From Pisolithus tinctorius (lineage: Eukaryota > Basidiomycota > Agaricomycetes > Boletales > Pisolithaceae), in contig JANFAH010000001.1 of the NCBI GenBank assembly GCA_024663395.1, positions 4,030,001 to 4,094,000 on the forward strand: a stretch of DNA of 64,000 bases, in the 5' to 3' direction. Each line of letters starts with the position of its first letter. Within the stretch, counting starts at the first letter, position 1. A program made the position numbers and the translations under genes. Under the pieces are notes generated by a model. That model was not told the origin of the DNA. It did not search any database and saw nothing but the letters and a program-made list of their open reading frames with translations. Positions 1 to 13,200 of this stretch are shown piece by piece.

Positions 1-838
1 ATACGTGCGACATGTCAGCATCGGCCATGGCATCAAGAGATGGCTGGCTGCAGGGTGGGATGCATGAGGCATTAGAGAGAGGAAAACATCGGTTTTCTTT
101 GCAGCTCCACGCGCCAGAGGTGTGGCCGTACGCTCCCGAGGGCCGATGTCATTATGGTACATGAACGTGTGGTGAGGGTACTTGGATCAGCGTTAACACC
201 AAGGAGGGATTCCATGCACATCAATGGGCAGCAGTGGGTTTGATGAATGGATCCTTCGGAACTAAGCCGTCTTCCTGTGCAAAATTGAGGGGACGGGCAC
301 AACGAACTCAAGCTCCCGAGGAGAACGCTGTCAAAATAGGACGAACAAGTCCACGATGTGACAGCCACGCATAGTGGCATTGATGTTCTTAGAAGACACG
401 CCTCTTACGTAGGTGCGGCTCAGAACTCGCTGCGATGTCGTTACTCTTCGCTGCGGCAATGGGGCGAGTGCGCACTGTCAACGGTCAGTTCCTGCAGGAT
501 GCCAGTGGCTGGTGTACATGAAGGCAAGGCAGTGAAATTTGTTTGTCTTGAAAAACAATTTTTTAGTAACAATTGTATCGGTTTATTATGTAATAATACG
601 ACATTGGAGGAAATGCCGTAACCGGACCAGTGCAGCATCAGCCTCGTCCACTTGGCTTTTACTTTCGTGTCATTTCTTCGTGTTTGCTCCTTTGGTTTAG
701 GTCCTTCTTTTTTCCTTGCTTCGGGAATTATTTCAGCGCGTGTGCTCACCGTCGAATCCGATGCCACCAGCGTCGGTGACGGGTAGTCACTCGTCAGCTC
801 TGGGTAAGGCCCCTCTGACATGGCGCCCCACCAAAATC
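1..838. other. No supported gene
   Basis: The stretch upstream of SET9 has only short overlapping open frames on both strands, without a recognisable domain. It is probably intergenic or the edge of a gene outside the window. Its last part is the SET9 promoter and 5' leader, with a pyrimidine-rich run around 690-720. Confidence 0.5.
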
Positions 839-3800
839 ATGAATGTGCGCGACCTGTCCAAGGACGACGATTTTTTAAGTCATCTTCTTGTCGAAAAACT
901 TGGAACCGGTGTCGTCCCTCTTTATGTTCACAAGATGGACCCCTCGCACAGACTCCCTAAGGTTGACGCAGGTGATCTTATGGAAATTGTTAGACGCGTG
1001 CGTAGCTGTTCCTCTCACTTTGTTCTGTCCCGCTCACGTTTTGCTCCTCGCGTGCTCGAATCTTGCGTCATTGCTTACTACCATACAGTTAGTTGAAAGT
1101 AAGTCTGGACCTCAAATTGCTGTCCGCCAAGCGGTGGATGCACTACTAGCGTCTGTCCTTCACCTACTTCGGTCTCAACTTGACTCCTCATCATGTGTGC
1201 CTTAGCCTCCCGCCTGTTCGCTACTACCTACGGCCTTACACCCAAAAACAAATTAATGCCTTTGCCACGTGTGTGAGACCCATGTCACTGAAAACCTTGT
1301 CCTAACCTGTCTCCTTTACAGGCATGCCTCTCGTTATTTTGAACTCTATAATCCCCATGGCTCCATAGAAATTGCGCATACATCTCGCTACTCACACATG
1401 ACTGGAAAGTCGGAATTGTGTATACTCGCCACACGACCCTTGACTCCCGGCATGGTCATTGCCGAGCTTAAGGGTTCGATGGCTCACCTGTCGAAAGAGG
1501 AGGATAGAGAACTGAAACGGACAGATTTGAGAAATAGTGATATTAGACGGGATTTTAGTGTGATTCACTCCCGACAGATGAAGAAGAATCATCTCTTTTT
1601 GGGACCCGCTCGGTTTGTGAACGTAAGCAAGGAAACATTCAACTCTCCCTGCTGGGATGCTGATACCATGCGTTATGTTCTGTAGCACGATTGCGAGAAT
1701 AACTGCGAACTTTTCCGGGAGGGCAAGTACATAACCTTCCGTGTCGTTCGGCCCGTTGCTATTGGCGAGGAGATCACAGCTCACTATGGTGACGGTTATT
1801 GTACGTGGTCATAGCTCCTCTTGACACCTGGGTTTTTGAGTGTCTGTCAAGTTGGTAGAAGAAATCGGTATTGCCTGTGCGAGACGTGCGAGAAGAACGG
1901 ACGAGGTGGTTATACTCCAGAAAATAACAACGGTGGCAGTAACTCAGACGTTGGGGGGTCAGAAGATGATTTCAGTGACTCTGAACCCACACCTGCTGCG
2001 GTAGGCAACGTGAACGAGCGAAGGACTCGTAGGGGTGTTTATGCTATCATTCAAGAACAAGACGATGATTCGGACGAAAGCGAGGATGAGGAAAAGGAGA
2101 CAAACCGACCACTAGCCAATGTTCCTGATATTGGTGACGTTGATTTGGAGTTGGGCGGCCTTCCTTCCTCGTCGAGGCGACCGTCGATTCGCAGGTCTGT
2201 GTCAAGGTTCGTTTTTCGTGTAGATTGTCTTCTCTGATTCTTGACGTGTCCCGGATAGTTCGGTGCCCCCAAGTCGCACATCGGAAGTTCGCGACAGTAT
2301 AACGGAATCATGCAAATCCCAAATTTTTACGCGAAGCCAGAAGCTCTCCGCATCCGCCACCGCCACACCAACGCTCTCTGTGAAATCTTTGACGCCGTTA
2401 CCCTCGGTCCCTCACGCGTCCAGAGGCAGCCACGAAGGTGCTACCAGGCTATCGACTCCTGTCGGTGGTAGAGGAAAGGAGAAAGACAAGGTCCCTATCA
2501 AGGAAGAGCCTGATGCACGTGTACTGCGGACACGACCCTCGTTACATGCCGAAAAGAATGGATCTCTCAGCGCCGGCAAGGTTACAGTGCCACTTGGGTC
2601 AGACGGTCACCCATTGCCAATTTGCGTGACATGTTCCAATATCTTGCCTGTGATTTCTGTCAACAACAAAGTGGTTTGGGGCCTCAGTGTTGATACATCG
2701 CCACGCAGAGGCAGGAAGCGCAAGGAGCCGCAAGAGTGCCCCCGGTTGGTTGATTACCTCAGGATTAAATTGCATTTCAGGCTGAAGCTTTTGGCAGATG
2801 TATGCGTCATTTTGCCATCTATGACCAAGCATGGCCTGCTCGCTTGCCTAACCAAGTTGTCGGCCATCCCGGACGTGATGATACGGAAACATTTAAGCGG
2901 CCAGGACAGAAGGCCTCGTCCGTTACCGAACGGAAACGACCTGCAGGAGAAGAACGGCCGCAGAAGAAAAGCAAAGTCGACCAAACCGCTATGGTGGAAA
3001 TGTCCTCGAAAGCGAAGGAGATGCTGATGCCCCAAAAGAGAAAAAGGGGTAGGCCTCGCAAGCACCCGCCGCCTGAAGAGGAACCTCCGAAACGCAAACG
3101 AGGCAGACCTCGTATTTATTCACCACGTCGATCACGCTCCACAGCTCCTGCGAAATCCGCAGCTCTAGGACCTCGCCCCTCTTCTCCGACAAGCGTACGC
3201 TCGAAGAGTGATCGCTCGAGCTCATCCGGATCCAGTCATCATGGTCTGATGTCGTCGGCGCTGAAACAGCCACGAGATTTTAACGGTCGTTTTGGCAAGA
3301 AAGCCGCGACGAACAGTCGAAAACCAACTTCTCCGTTACCGAGCAACTTGGCTAGAGCCCAGAGGATGCTGGAGAGGAGTAAGGTCAAGCAGTGGCTAGA
3401 AGATAATCGTGACCACGACGTCGAAACGGCGGTCCAGACGAATGGCAAGCGAGGCATACCTGCTGAAGTTGATACTTCACCTCGTCCGATCAAACGGTTG
3501 CGAAGCGGCCGCGCACGTACAGTGGACGGCGCTGATGATCCTATCCCAGTCGGTGTTTCGGGTTCCATGTCCTTTCGTTTTAGTGGAGTAAATGGGAGCT
3601 TACTTCGTCGTCCCAATCCAACCAACTTTGCTCGGAGGAAGTGGGTACCAGATATTTCTGGTGAAGGCTCGGTCCATGAAGATGACGATGTAAAGAGCTC
3701 TCTGCGCACTTCAGAAAGCGATAGTAACGGCCCTGTCACTCCCGAGGACCGTACCCCACTGCCCATTCTTGGTCCAATACCATGCGTAGAAACCCATCTA

Positions 3801-4514
3801 ATTGAGCCACCGAATGCCTCCCCGCGTCGTTCCACCCGAGGTGCCCATGCAGAAAGCATTACCAGCGTATTGATTTACAAACCGTCTCCGGTTAATTTTG
3901 CGAGGCGTCGATGGCACTCGGCTGCTAAGTCGCCACTAGAAGCGGGGTCTGGGACGCGCCGCAGCCAGAGGCTGAGGCCAAGAACATCTTGTGCGGAAGA
4001 CGACGTACAATCACAACCAATGGGCTTGTCGAGCACACGGACAACACTTGCTTCCCGATCGGTCTCTCCAGGAAAAAATCCGAAATCTGGCGGTGAGCCT
4101 CCCGCAGCCCCAGAAGCAGACGTACGTGTGTTGCGCAGGTACTCTCATATCCCTAATTGAACGTATCCACAGCCAGGTGACTTCTCGATCTCTGCCGCGA
4201 GGCATGGTACAGGGTTGAATGGCGACAAATCATTACTGCCAACAAGTTCCGAAGGTGACCCTGCTGTTGGTGGGCTTCTCCCAGAAGCCCCAGCAACCCA
4301 TGCACCGCCTGGAAGTGAGGACGTCTTGTCTCATCTTCGTGTCACATACACGACGGAACTCCCAGCTGTCGTGCCATGGAAAAATGTTCAGGCGACACCT
4401 ATGTCCCATTACCTTAAGAAATCTGCATCTTTTCTTGGCGACGATTGCTCATCGCCGACGCATCTTGTCCATGCAGGATGGGATGATTCTGTATCGGACG
4501 TCCTTTCCGACTAA
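839..4514 (+). CDS. SET9: Histone H4-K20 methyltransferase SET9 (Suv4-20/KMT5 type)
   Basis: Nine exons with introns at 998-1088, 1151-1205, 1269-1321, 1623-1685, 1801-1851, 2207-2258, 2745-2797 and 4122-4172 splice into a 1,068-residue protein with closed phases. The SET9 family methylates lysine 20 of histone H4, a mark used in DNA-damage checkpoint signalling. The N-terminal region and SET core are plain: RYFELYNPHGSIEIAHTSRY, LKGSMAHLSKEEDRELKRTD, then FVN|HDCENNC, where the intron splits the catalytic NHDC motif, and HYGDGYF. A post-SET cysteine set (CLCETC) follows. Further on are CVTC and CPRCMRHFAIY, a second cysteine pair set conserved in fungal SET9. Two AT-hooks (KRGRPRK, KRGRPRI) lie near residues 598 and 616. 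The last 450 residues are basic and disordered. The start at MNVRDLSKDDDF was chosen because it matches the family N-terminus; an in-frame ATG about 80 bp upstream is possible. Confidence 0.93.
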
Positions 4515-4779
4515 CAATCCCGCTTTCCGAGTACCCTTGTAGGCTAATTTATCCAGGTTGCTAATGGCCTTCGGTAGCCAACGTGCATCTCTCATATTAA
4601 CTTATGCCTGACAGTGCTTTCTCAAGTTAAATCGTTTTCACTTCTTTGTAGTCAATCTTTATAGCCGTACGAATATCGTTAATGCCGTTCATAAGATTTT
4701 TCATGGACCAATATCTCAGCCCGACAGCACGATGCGAATTAGTAGGCGATGACAGTAGCGGAACGCTGCTTGCTCCTAT

Positions 4780-6852
4780 CTATGACTGGCCTTCCGGTTT
4801 GAGTGAGCTTCTTCCGGCACGGAGGATTTCATCCGTAGACAATAGATTTGTTGCAATTACAGAACTGCGGGAGGCTGAAGAAGGCAACTCGATATCATCG
4901 GACATGCCACTTACCACGAGTGCAGCATCTGCTTCTTCACCCTGTAGTTGTCCCAGATACCCTCTACAGTAGGGTCAAAGGGTTCTCCCGACTGGAGGTC
5001 CAGTCCAACCACCTTGCCTTCAGATTGCTCATCCTAAGGGGGATATTACATGACAAACGATTGAGACATGTTAGGATACCAACCTGCAGGGAAACAACCA
5101 CGTCCTGAACATCAAAACCACCGTTTTGCGCCAGGGTCTTCGGGATTACAAGGAGTGCATCTGCGAATGCTTGTACGCCCATCTTCACACGTCCTTTTGC
5201 GGACTTTTTAACCGGACCACTCAAGTGGGCGGCACACGCAACCTCAAAGGCTCCCGCTCCTGGAATCAAACACTCGTCTTCTATGGCATTCTTGACGGCT
5301 CGGAGACCATCGCGAAGAGCATCCTGGATTTGTTGTGTCGTGTGTGGATTCGGGCCTTTAATCAAAAGGGTTACACTCTTTGGTTCCTTCACGTCTTCCA
5401 CGAACGTAAACTTTTCCTCCCCCAAGGTGTGCTCATAGACAAGGCCGGCCCAACCGAGGACGTTTGGAGTGAGGTCATCGATGGAATTTTGTGCCACGCC
5501 TCCACAGATGAGCTGTAGCCTAGGCTAGGTCAGCTGGAGGCATTAAATCATGTGTATAGCGGACTAAGTACCGTTCCATATTGCGGCGTTTCGCGCGTCG
5601 CAATGCTAGGATGCCATTTTTTGCCAGAATATCAAGACTGAGAGGGTCAATACCCTTCTGATTGATAACGACGAAATTTTTCTGTTTCTCTTTGACTCCA
5701 ACTGCTTGATCACACACGAGATTTTTCAGTTCGATAATTTTCTTGACTTTTGCATCCACGAAACGTCGCTCTGATTCGACAAGTTTTTCACGTTGCTCGG
5801 TGGAGGAATAGAAGAAACCGGAATTAACCTCCCTAAGCCTTTTGAATTACTGATATTGAACATAATGAAAGAGGACCTACGTTTTTTCATACTCCAGGCT
5901 GACATTCAACGTCAGAATGAACGCGTTTTCGACGCGTTTTGGCATATCCGGATGTCTCGCACCGTGATCCAGTACCAAACCACGCACGAGCTGAGTCTCT
6001 GACGCAGTACGGTGTTGCATTTTCATGATCTCTATCATGTGAAGATCAATGGGTTCCTGCCATTGGTCCTTAGCGTCTGAGGTAGTTTTTTTAGTATGAA
6101 TGCTGTCCAATTAAATGAAATGCGTGCCTTTCAGGGGCGGCGGGGGCCTGATGGTTAGCACGGCGTCTACGACGTCAGCCGCGAGTTTCTTCGCTATTAA
6201 GGCATGCAGCTTTGTGGCAAGCGAGGTGAGTGCGACATCAATCAGGGTAGACCGATCCATCTTCGATGGCCGCTTGAACGTATCCAGAAACTAGGCAAAC
6301 TCGTGTGAGGATCTTGGCAGAAATCTCGCATGTTCGGGAACATACGGTTAAAGCCTCTTTCTTCGCGAGATCAAAGCCTTCCGCTACGACGGTAGGGTGC
6401 ACACCTTCAGAGATGTAGCGATCTGCCTGCTTCAGCAATTCTCCAACAAGAAGGACGACACATGTGGTGCCGTCTCCGACTTGATCGTCTTGTGCGACAG
6501 CAGTACGAGCAATCATGGCAGCAGTGGGATTCTGAATCTGCATTTCGGACAGCAGAACCTTGCCGTCCTTGGTCATCTTGATTTGACCTGCGCCATCCAC
6601 CAACATCTTGAGGGTACCTCTGGGACCTGATACATGCTCGATCACGGATAGGAATGGCGGGATGCAGGCGAAACACCTACCGAGATTACCCTTCACAACA
6701 CTAGCGAGGCCCATGGCGCCATTCGTGTTCACCTAATACAAGCCATGCGTCGGAGCGTAGAGAGACGCGAGATCTGATCAAATTACCTGCAGTGCCGCAG
6801 CGCGACGGACGCTCTCAGCTTTCGGATTGATCAATTCTATGCTGGACGACAT
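4780..6852 (-). CDS. CCT6: T-complex protein 1 subunit zeta (CCT6)
   Basis: Nine exons give 552 residues, the usual CCT zeta length. Introns are 6733-6786, 6627-6680, 6291-6345, 6077-6127, 5833-5880, 5520-5571, 5034-5083 and 4865-4914. The product is one subunit of the eight-member cytosolic chaperonin ring that folds actin and tubulin with ATP. Visible signatures are [20 protein letters not shown] at the start, [20 protein letters not shown], the nucleotide-binding [40 protein letters not shown] in the apical domain, and [20 protein letters not shown] near the end. The tail is [18 protein letters not shown]. The intron at 6077-6127 can only be read with a GC donor (AAAG|GCACGC). The gene is divergent from the P/S-rich gene at 7207 and convergent with SET9. 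Confidence 0.95.
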
Positions 6853-7206
6853 GTTGGGAGATTATTAGATGCACTGGTTCGTGTAGGCTAGCACAGATTC
6901 CGGTGGCGGAGTGCCAAAAACATCCACTTGGGAGATTCGACAAACCCACCGTCGACTACGCACATCCAACACCTTTCATACCTGGCCAAGTCATGCTGTC
7001 ATTCCATCGCTGCCAGCTGCAGGAGGTCGCGTTTCAGCCTGTTGAAACGTGCGGCTACTCCAACGTCATCCCCGCCGGTCAGTCCGATATATATCCCTGA
7101 CAATCTAAAATGCTCCCCAAGCCAGAGAGATCTGTAGGCCCCTCGCCTTCGAGAGCAGCCGTGGGCACCGGTCATTCTTCACCAGTATACACTAGAACTT
7201 TTCGCG
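6853..7206. promoter_or_regulatory. Divergent promoter region between CCT6 and the gene at 7207
   Basis: A 354-bp gap separates the CCT6 start (minus) from the next plus-strand start, so it should hold both promoters. No clear TATA or other named element was recognised. The plus-strand frames here carry no recognisable domain and may be leader sequence. Confidence 0.5.
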
Positions 7207-7981
7207 ATGAACAACACCGACGGCGTCCGCAACCGCAGGGAGTCACATACGGTACGCATCATATCAGCTCTCCTTTTTCGCGTCACTCACCTTTCCACAG
7301 AAAACAAAGGAAATGAAACCCCTTTTCACGACGGATGCCCTTCCAACGGAGAGGAAGCGGCGCTTGCAGACCCAGACAAAGATCAAACGCACCCGCCCCC
7401 CTCCTACCACGCCGGCTCTCACATTTCATCCCTTTCAGAACCGTATCCGCTCAGGCCGCCAAGATCCGTCCCTTCCGACCGCTCGTTACTCTCCTGACGC
7501 CTCGAACGGCGGTTCGTTCGAGGAGCGGGCCGAGCACACACCACACAGTGCAACCAATGAGTTGCCATTCACCCCCGAACCGTATGATCCGCTGTCTCAC
7601 ACACGACCTCGCGCTTTCGACCCCTCCGTTGCCTGCCAAGCACCGCCTAATCATGAAATGACCCCACCATCTCTCGAGTACGACTCGCCACTATCCTACA
7701 CCTCATCGTCCTCACCCACTACGTCTGATCGGTCCCAGACCAACTTCCCCGAGGGCTCCGGTTACGAGATAGCCAATTTCCAAATCTCACCCACAAGCGA
7801 AGATTTCTATCATTCACATTCATACAGCCCTGCTGTGCAGGGCGATGAGCAGTACCACCTTTATGGCAATGTTGGAGTCGTGAATTACCCGATTTCTTAT
7901 CCTGATACCAACTACGGCGGGGTCGCTCCTAACGCAGTCCCTTCGTATACAACCAGCTATCGGCCACCCCCTTCCCGCTGA
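7207..7981 (+). CDS. Unknown P/S/T-rich protein
   Basis: Two exons (intron 7252-7300, GTACGC...CACAG) join MNNTDGVRNRRESHT to KTKEMKPLFTTDALP and give 241 residues. I do not recognise the family. The protein opens with a basic stretch (KRRLQTQTKIKRTR) that could be a nuclear-localisation signal. It then becomes rich in proline, serine, threonine and tyrosine, with no hydrophobic segment, so it is probably intrinsically disordered and soluble. An alternative upstream ATG at 7110 reads in another frame and would join a different frame after the intron. The 7207 start is preferred because it splices into the long 7301-7981 frame. It shares its upstream region with CCT6. Confidence 0.6.
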
Positions 7982-8258
7982 TTTGGTATTACAGCCTCTA
8001 GACCTATAGAGATCTATAGGCGCAGATTTGAAGGGACCACCGTTCTAGCCGTACTTTCATCATTCAACTATATAATGCATAACATGTGTTTTCCATTTAT
8101 TGCTGTGTATCATACCACAGCTGTTGTTCCAGATTACAATATACGCTTTGTTAGGCGCTGAGACACTGCTGGTAACTGGGTTTATCCGGCGTTTCACCAC
8201 GTAGGACGAGTGGTGAAAATATAAGCAGCAGCGGCTTTACTGGTTCACACATCCCGAC

Positions 8259-9710
8259 ATGTCCGCGCGCAACCCCCACGCTGTTGCCAGACCTTTGCCT
8301 ACCGCTGATGAGCATTACCAGCGGACGGTCACCCGTATCGCTCAAATACAATCTCATCTGAACAGCCTGCCCCGCGGACAGCGGCTCAGGGATAAGACTT
8401 GTATCATAACGGGAGTCGGTTCGTTACATGGTATAGGGTAATGCTGCAATTCCTGTTCGTGTGCCACTCCATTTTGACAATCTGGCCAGACGCGCATCTG
8501 CCCTGCTATTTGCGCGCGAAGGTAGGGGTTTGAAGAGTTCTCGCCGGGCTTACACCAACGACAGACACTACTAGGTGCCCGTCACCTCTACCTTTTAGAC
8601 TTTTCCGCAGAGAATTTGCCGGAGCTGGAGTCGACAATCAGGGGCTTGTATCCAGACGTCAAAGTCAGTCAAACGTTTTTGCCCAGTAACCTACTCAATG
8701 GCGTCAATAGGTTACTGTCATCCAGGCGGACGCCGCTGATGACACTGCTATATCTGCTGTCTGCGACCGAGCAATCAAAGAAGAGGGTAGATTGGATGTG
8801 TTCTTCGCCAACGTCAGTAGCAGTTTCGTGTCTCTGTTAGTTATGACCAAGTGGTATCTTAGGCTGGGATTCTCAACAACAAAGCACTTCAAGACTTGAC
8901 GGCAGATGCTTTCATGGAGTCAATTCGCGTGAATTCGTTGTCGTGAGTGGCCTTCGTACTTCTCCTTGCACCATCTTATTCCTCCCTAGATGCTTCCTAG
9001 CGGTGAAGCATGGATCACGGGCAATGATGCATGTCGATCCCTCCAAGGGAAAGACTCTAAGTGGAGGTAGTATCATATTGACGGCTTCCGGTTTGTCCAG
9101 GCCATTGCTTGTTGTCAGGCCACACTGATGGAGCGCACAAGTGGCTGGTTTGCGCTCGGGTGCTGGTACGATTGACTGTGAGATAGCATTATCATCCTCT
9201 TATTCGTCCGAGTGTTAAACCCCATTGCAGATAGCGCAAGCAAAGCTGCGTGAGCAGGCCTTTCTTCACATCGCGTTGGTTTGTCTTACTCTGTCACAAA
9301 GGGTAAATTCGATCGCGAAGACCGGCGCATATCAACTGCAAAGGACCGACATTCGCGTTAATTCGATCTGCCCTGGCCTGATCGAAACAAACATGACGAA
9401 AGACATGTTCGACTTTGCTCGTCAGCGAGGCACTGGCGGCAAGCTGGGGCAACTAAATCCACTTGGTCGGTACGGCGTTCCACAGGGTACGATCTCGTGG
9501 CGTAAGCAACCGACACGTGCTAATCATAAGACTTCAGAAATCGCTCAAACGGCCCTGTTCTTGGCATCTGGTAAGTCGCGTGTTCCTAAGCGTTTGCATT
9601 CTCCTGATCTTTGGCTTGAAGACGAGAGCAGTTATGTCAATGGACAGAATATCGCGATCGACGGTGGCCTGTCCGCCTCCCTTCCTGTTATTCCCGGACA
9701 TTGGGCTTGA
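8259..9710 (+). CDS. Short-chain dehydrogenase/reductase (SDR)
   Basis: Eleven small exons give 314 residues. Introns are 8438-8489, 8522-8574, 8664-8710, 8813-8862, 8943-8989, 9091-9141, 9178-9230, 9250-9301, 9487-9537 and 9571-9621. It is an NAD(P)-dependent oxidoreductase of the classical SDR fold. The Rossmann glycine motif is CIITGVGSLHGIGRA near residue 50, the catalytic serine strand is GGSIILTAS, and the active-site tyrosine and lysine are in YSASKAA, split by the intron at 9178-9230. The family motif after the active site reads RVNSICPGLIETNM, and the end carries SSYVNGQNIAIDGG. The substrate cannot be read. Exon 8 (9231-9249) is only 19 nt. An A/T-rich TATA-like AATATAAG lies about 35 bp before the start. 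Confidence 0.9.
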
Positions 9711-10230
9711 CCGTCGCATTCCCTCGATATTGTGTTCTCATATTGGTGAATTACTACCTCCGTTCATGTACGAGTTGCGTATCGATAGCAGAGATCAGCG
9801 TTCGTGGGTTCATATTGAGACGTGAGCAGGTACAATTGATAATCGATGGCGTGGAAGACCCTCTCGACGTCGTGCAATGAGCTTGGGGTTCGTCAATGTT
9901 CGACACGTAATAATGCAACCACGATGGAACTGCGTGGCGTCCCTTTCGTCGAGTATTAGAGTCGATAGTGCCACCACAACGGCCAATAGTATCACTGACC
10001 ACAGCCAATACCGTAGAGATGTTTCATACTCCAGTCGTGCTTAACTTTCATGAGGCGGGCAGCAACGCAACGGAAACCGGCAAGGTCAGAGTTGCATTTG
10101 TAACCGTTTCTGACGTTGCTTAGGAGCTGACAACAGACCTCTGTATATAATTAAGAAAAGACTCGAAAACGGCCTCAACAACGAGATGTGGCTAGGGGTA
10201 TCCTTCCATGTGTATATCAAGCATACAAGG
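9711..10230. other. Convergent intergenic region, nothing recognised
   Basis: The 520 bp between the stop codons of the SDR gene and the gelsolin-repeat gene hold the two 3' ends. Short open frames here have no recognisable content. Confidence 0.5.
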
Positions 10231-13200
10231 TCATGTCAGAGGAATATCAGAAGTATCAAGACCTAGGGGAAGCATTGTACGGTCTCTCAGAGCCGATTTC
10301 TCCCATTCCAACGTCTGAAGCTGGTGTCGCCGTTAGTGAAGCCGTCCATATCTATCAAGCTCTACTTACGTGCTCTACTGCTTCTTTGACGGAGAGGATA
10401 TTCATATGGTCCGGTATGAGGCCATCATTCTGACGAAATTGATTCAAATCAGTGAATCATTAACAAAATAGCGGACTAACTAGTACTAGTTCATCCAGAT
10501 TCCGGAACGCGAGCCGCATGTCCAAGGGAAGTTGTGTCGGTAAAATAAGAACATGCACGGTCGGCGAGAACGGCTTGGATTCTGTGTCGAGTCTCGACAT
10601 AGCCTGTGATCGTTTCTGAGTCCTAGATATCGCATCGGCAAGTATGAAACAACTGATACCATTGCCGTGTTTACAGCCAGTGTGATATCAGCTCGCTTCC
10701 CTCGTGCGCGTTTACCCACTAAAACGAAGAACTCCCAACAACAGTCGATCACGTACACCGACTCTTGTAAGATGATCTCTGCGGACAAGACCGAGACCAG
10801 ACGGACCTGCGGAATGGGCTCAGAGTTACTGTAAATACCAGTGCCAACACGACGCATACCGGTGCATCCGCGTTGCTGAGCTCAACCAGCCAGCAGCGCG
10901 GTTCAGAAGGAGTCGAGTTCTGCCTCCACCTCCAGTAATCAGCTCTGGCATAGGATTCGGGATCGCCCATGATCATCCAGAACATGTCGTCATCTCCATC
11001 GTTCACCCCCTCGGTGAGCTCGATGATGGTGGTGGCCCTGGTCGCTAAGGATTTCGCGTATTCTAGTGCTGCTGAGCGTTCCGCAGGTACCGAGCCGATA
11101 CCATACCATACATAGACGTTGTCCATGATGGTAATGCAATAGCTGTACCCGGAACAGAGATTCCTTATTCTCTATAAGTGGGAGTGAGTGAAAGGAGATG
11201 GACAGATGGATAATAGTAATTAGACGTACAAGGTCCAATTCGTCAATCAGTATTTGGTTGTTGTTCGATCTGATGACATGCATTGTAGTGTTCTCTGATG
11301 ACCAGTGGGCCCTGCTTCCCTGCCACGTAAGGGTTAGCCGTTGGTGTGATAGGGAGTTCGCTTGTGGAACATACCTGTCGTATTGCAAGTCTTCCTCCCA
11401 GCGCATGGATTAATTCAGGCGGTTCACATTGCTGACGGACGTACTCCTACACCGAAACGAGTGGTAACCAGGGGATGCAAATGAATATAATGACATACAG
11501 GCGACGTTCCGTATCTGCGTGCGAGTTCCCCAACTTTCCCCTCTTCCCGCATACCACAGTGGCTCTTTCGCCCCTGCCAGCACCACACCTTGGTGGTTGC
11601 AAGCCCACTTTTGTGTGACCTCGCGCGGTGAACGATTACGAGAAGTTCTGTATCGTATAGGATACTCGTATCACATGAAACGGGTGTGGCGTTCTCGTGA
11701 AGAACGCTCATAACCTCGACCGAGATGGTGGTCAGATCAGGGCTCGGGACAAAGGGCAATGAACTGTTTGCCTCGAGAAGAGCCTTGACGTCCATCCTCG
11801 GTGGGGGTTCATCCACATGGTCTAATCTTCTGTTAGTTCTCACCATTGGCTTCGAAGCACAGTTACACCCACCAATGCGCACTACCTCAGACTCCTCCGT
11901 AGTTGCAGTAGGCCTTTCGAGAGGTTTAGTGACGGGTTCTGTGAGGCCTTCTTTGACATCATCATTTATCTCAGTTGTCCTCGATAACGTATCGATCGGC
12001 GTGGAAAGTAGTGCTGTTTCGTCCTTCACTGCCGGCGTCGCAAGCTCTGGACGCGATTCATAATTCGATTTCCGCCTCTCCACTGACGGGGCCAGGATAG
12101 AATCCGAGCCCGAGTCTGAACTTAGGCCTGTGGGGGGCCCTTGACGAAGACATATCGGCAGCGAGCTTTGGCGGGCACCATTCATAACCTGGGCAACGTC
12201 CATAACGCGTGCACGATTTCCTGTGGATGGGATGCGCGGTTTTCGAACAGGCAATGCGGACACAGTATGTTCCTCCTTATCTTTAGTCGTAGTTCCTGAA
12301 CTGTCACCTTGCACGCCTTGAAGGAGCATGGTAGGCATGAGCCCTGCGACACGTCCTGAGGCGTTTGGAGGGGAGACTTTGGCTTCAAGTGCAAACTCAG
12401 GGTGTGAGACAACGGCAGGCCCGACCGGGTTTCTGCGATGCTGGGTATCTGAGGTAGGAAACCGAGTCTCAGTTGCAGAGAGGGAGCAGGACTTGGTAAA
12501 ATGTACGCCCAGCGCTGAGGAGCCCGCTGGTGAGACTTCACATCTCCCAGGTTCTGAAGCTCTGATTTCTTCAAACCTCGCCACCTTCCGCGGTTTCTTT
12601 GCCCTGTCTTTGGTTGGCTGAGCGACACCAATACCACAAGAAAGCGTGCAATTATTAAAAAAAGCGCGACATGACACCATTTAAATAAGTGACGGGTAGC
12701 ATCGCGATCGTGGCATAAAGCATGAGGAACCAAGATGAAGGAAAAATTAAGATCGATCAAAAAGTAAAATCCATTAACCATCGATTCCACTCAGTGTCAC
12801 CGAAGAGGACGCACATGACTCAATGGCTTCCCGGAAGATGGCGATCCCGACATCCCTAACCTTGGTATCGTTGGAATAGTTCTGTCTCTCTCCTTGATGT
12901 CTTTTGTAACAACTTCCGTCATAGTCAAGCCTCCCTTTTTAATCCCCAGCTCGTTGACAACCGGGACCGGAGGGCTGTCGCCCGTACGGGTAGGCTTGAT
13001 GAGTGTGATCTTCGTGCTTGCAGAACCGAGTTTCTTGTCCACACCCTGCTCCGACATTGCATCTGATTTGTTGACGGCTATCTTTGGAATGGCAGACATA
13101 GACACCGCGCTTCTTATAGACCTGCCAGTATCGTGCGTTATAATGTTCGAGTTATCCTGACCCTGTCTCAGGTCGCCAATCTGAGACCGTGTTGGGGAAG

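Noticed and set aside
72..380. 102-codon minus-strand frame at the window edge
   Set aside because: No similarity to known families and no upstream or downstream exon that extends it.
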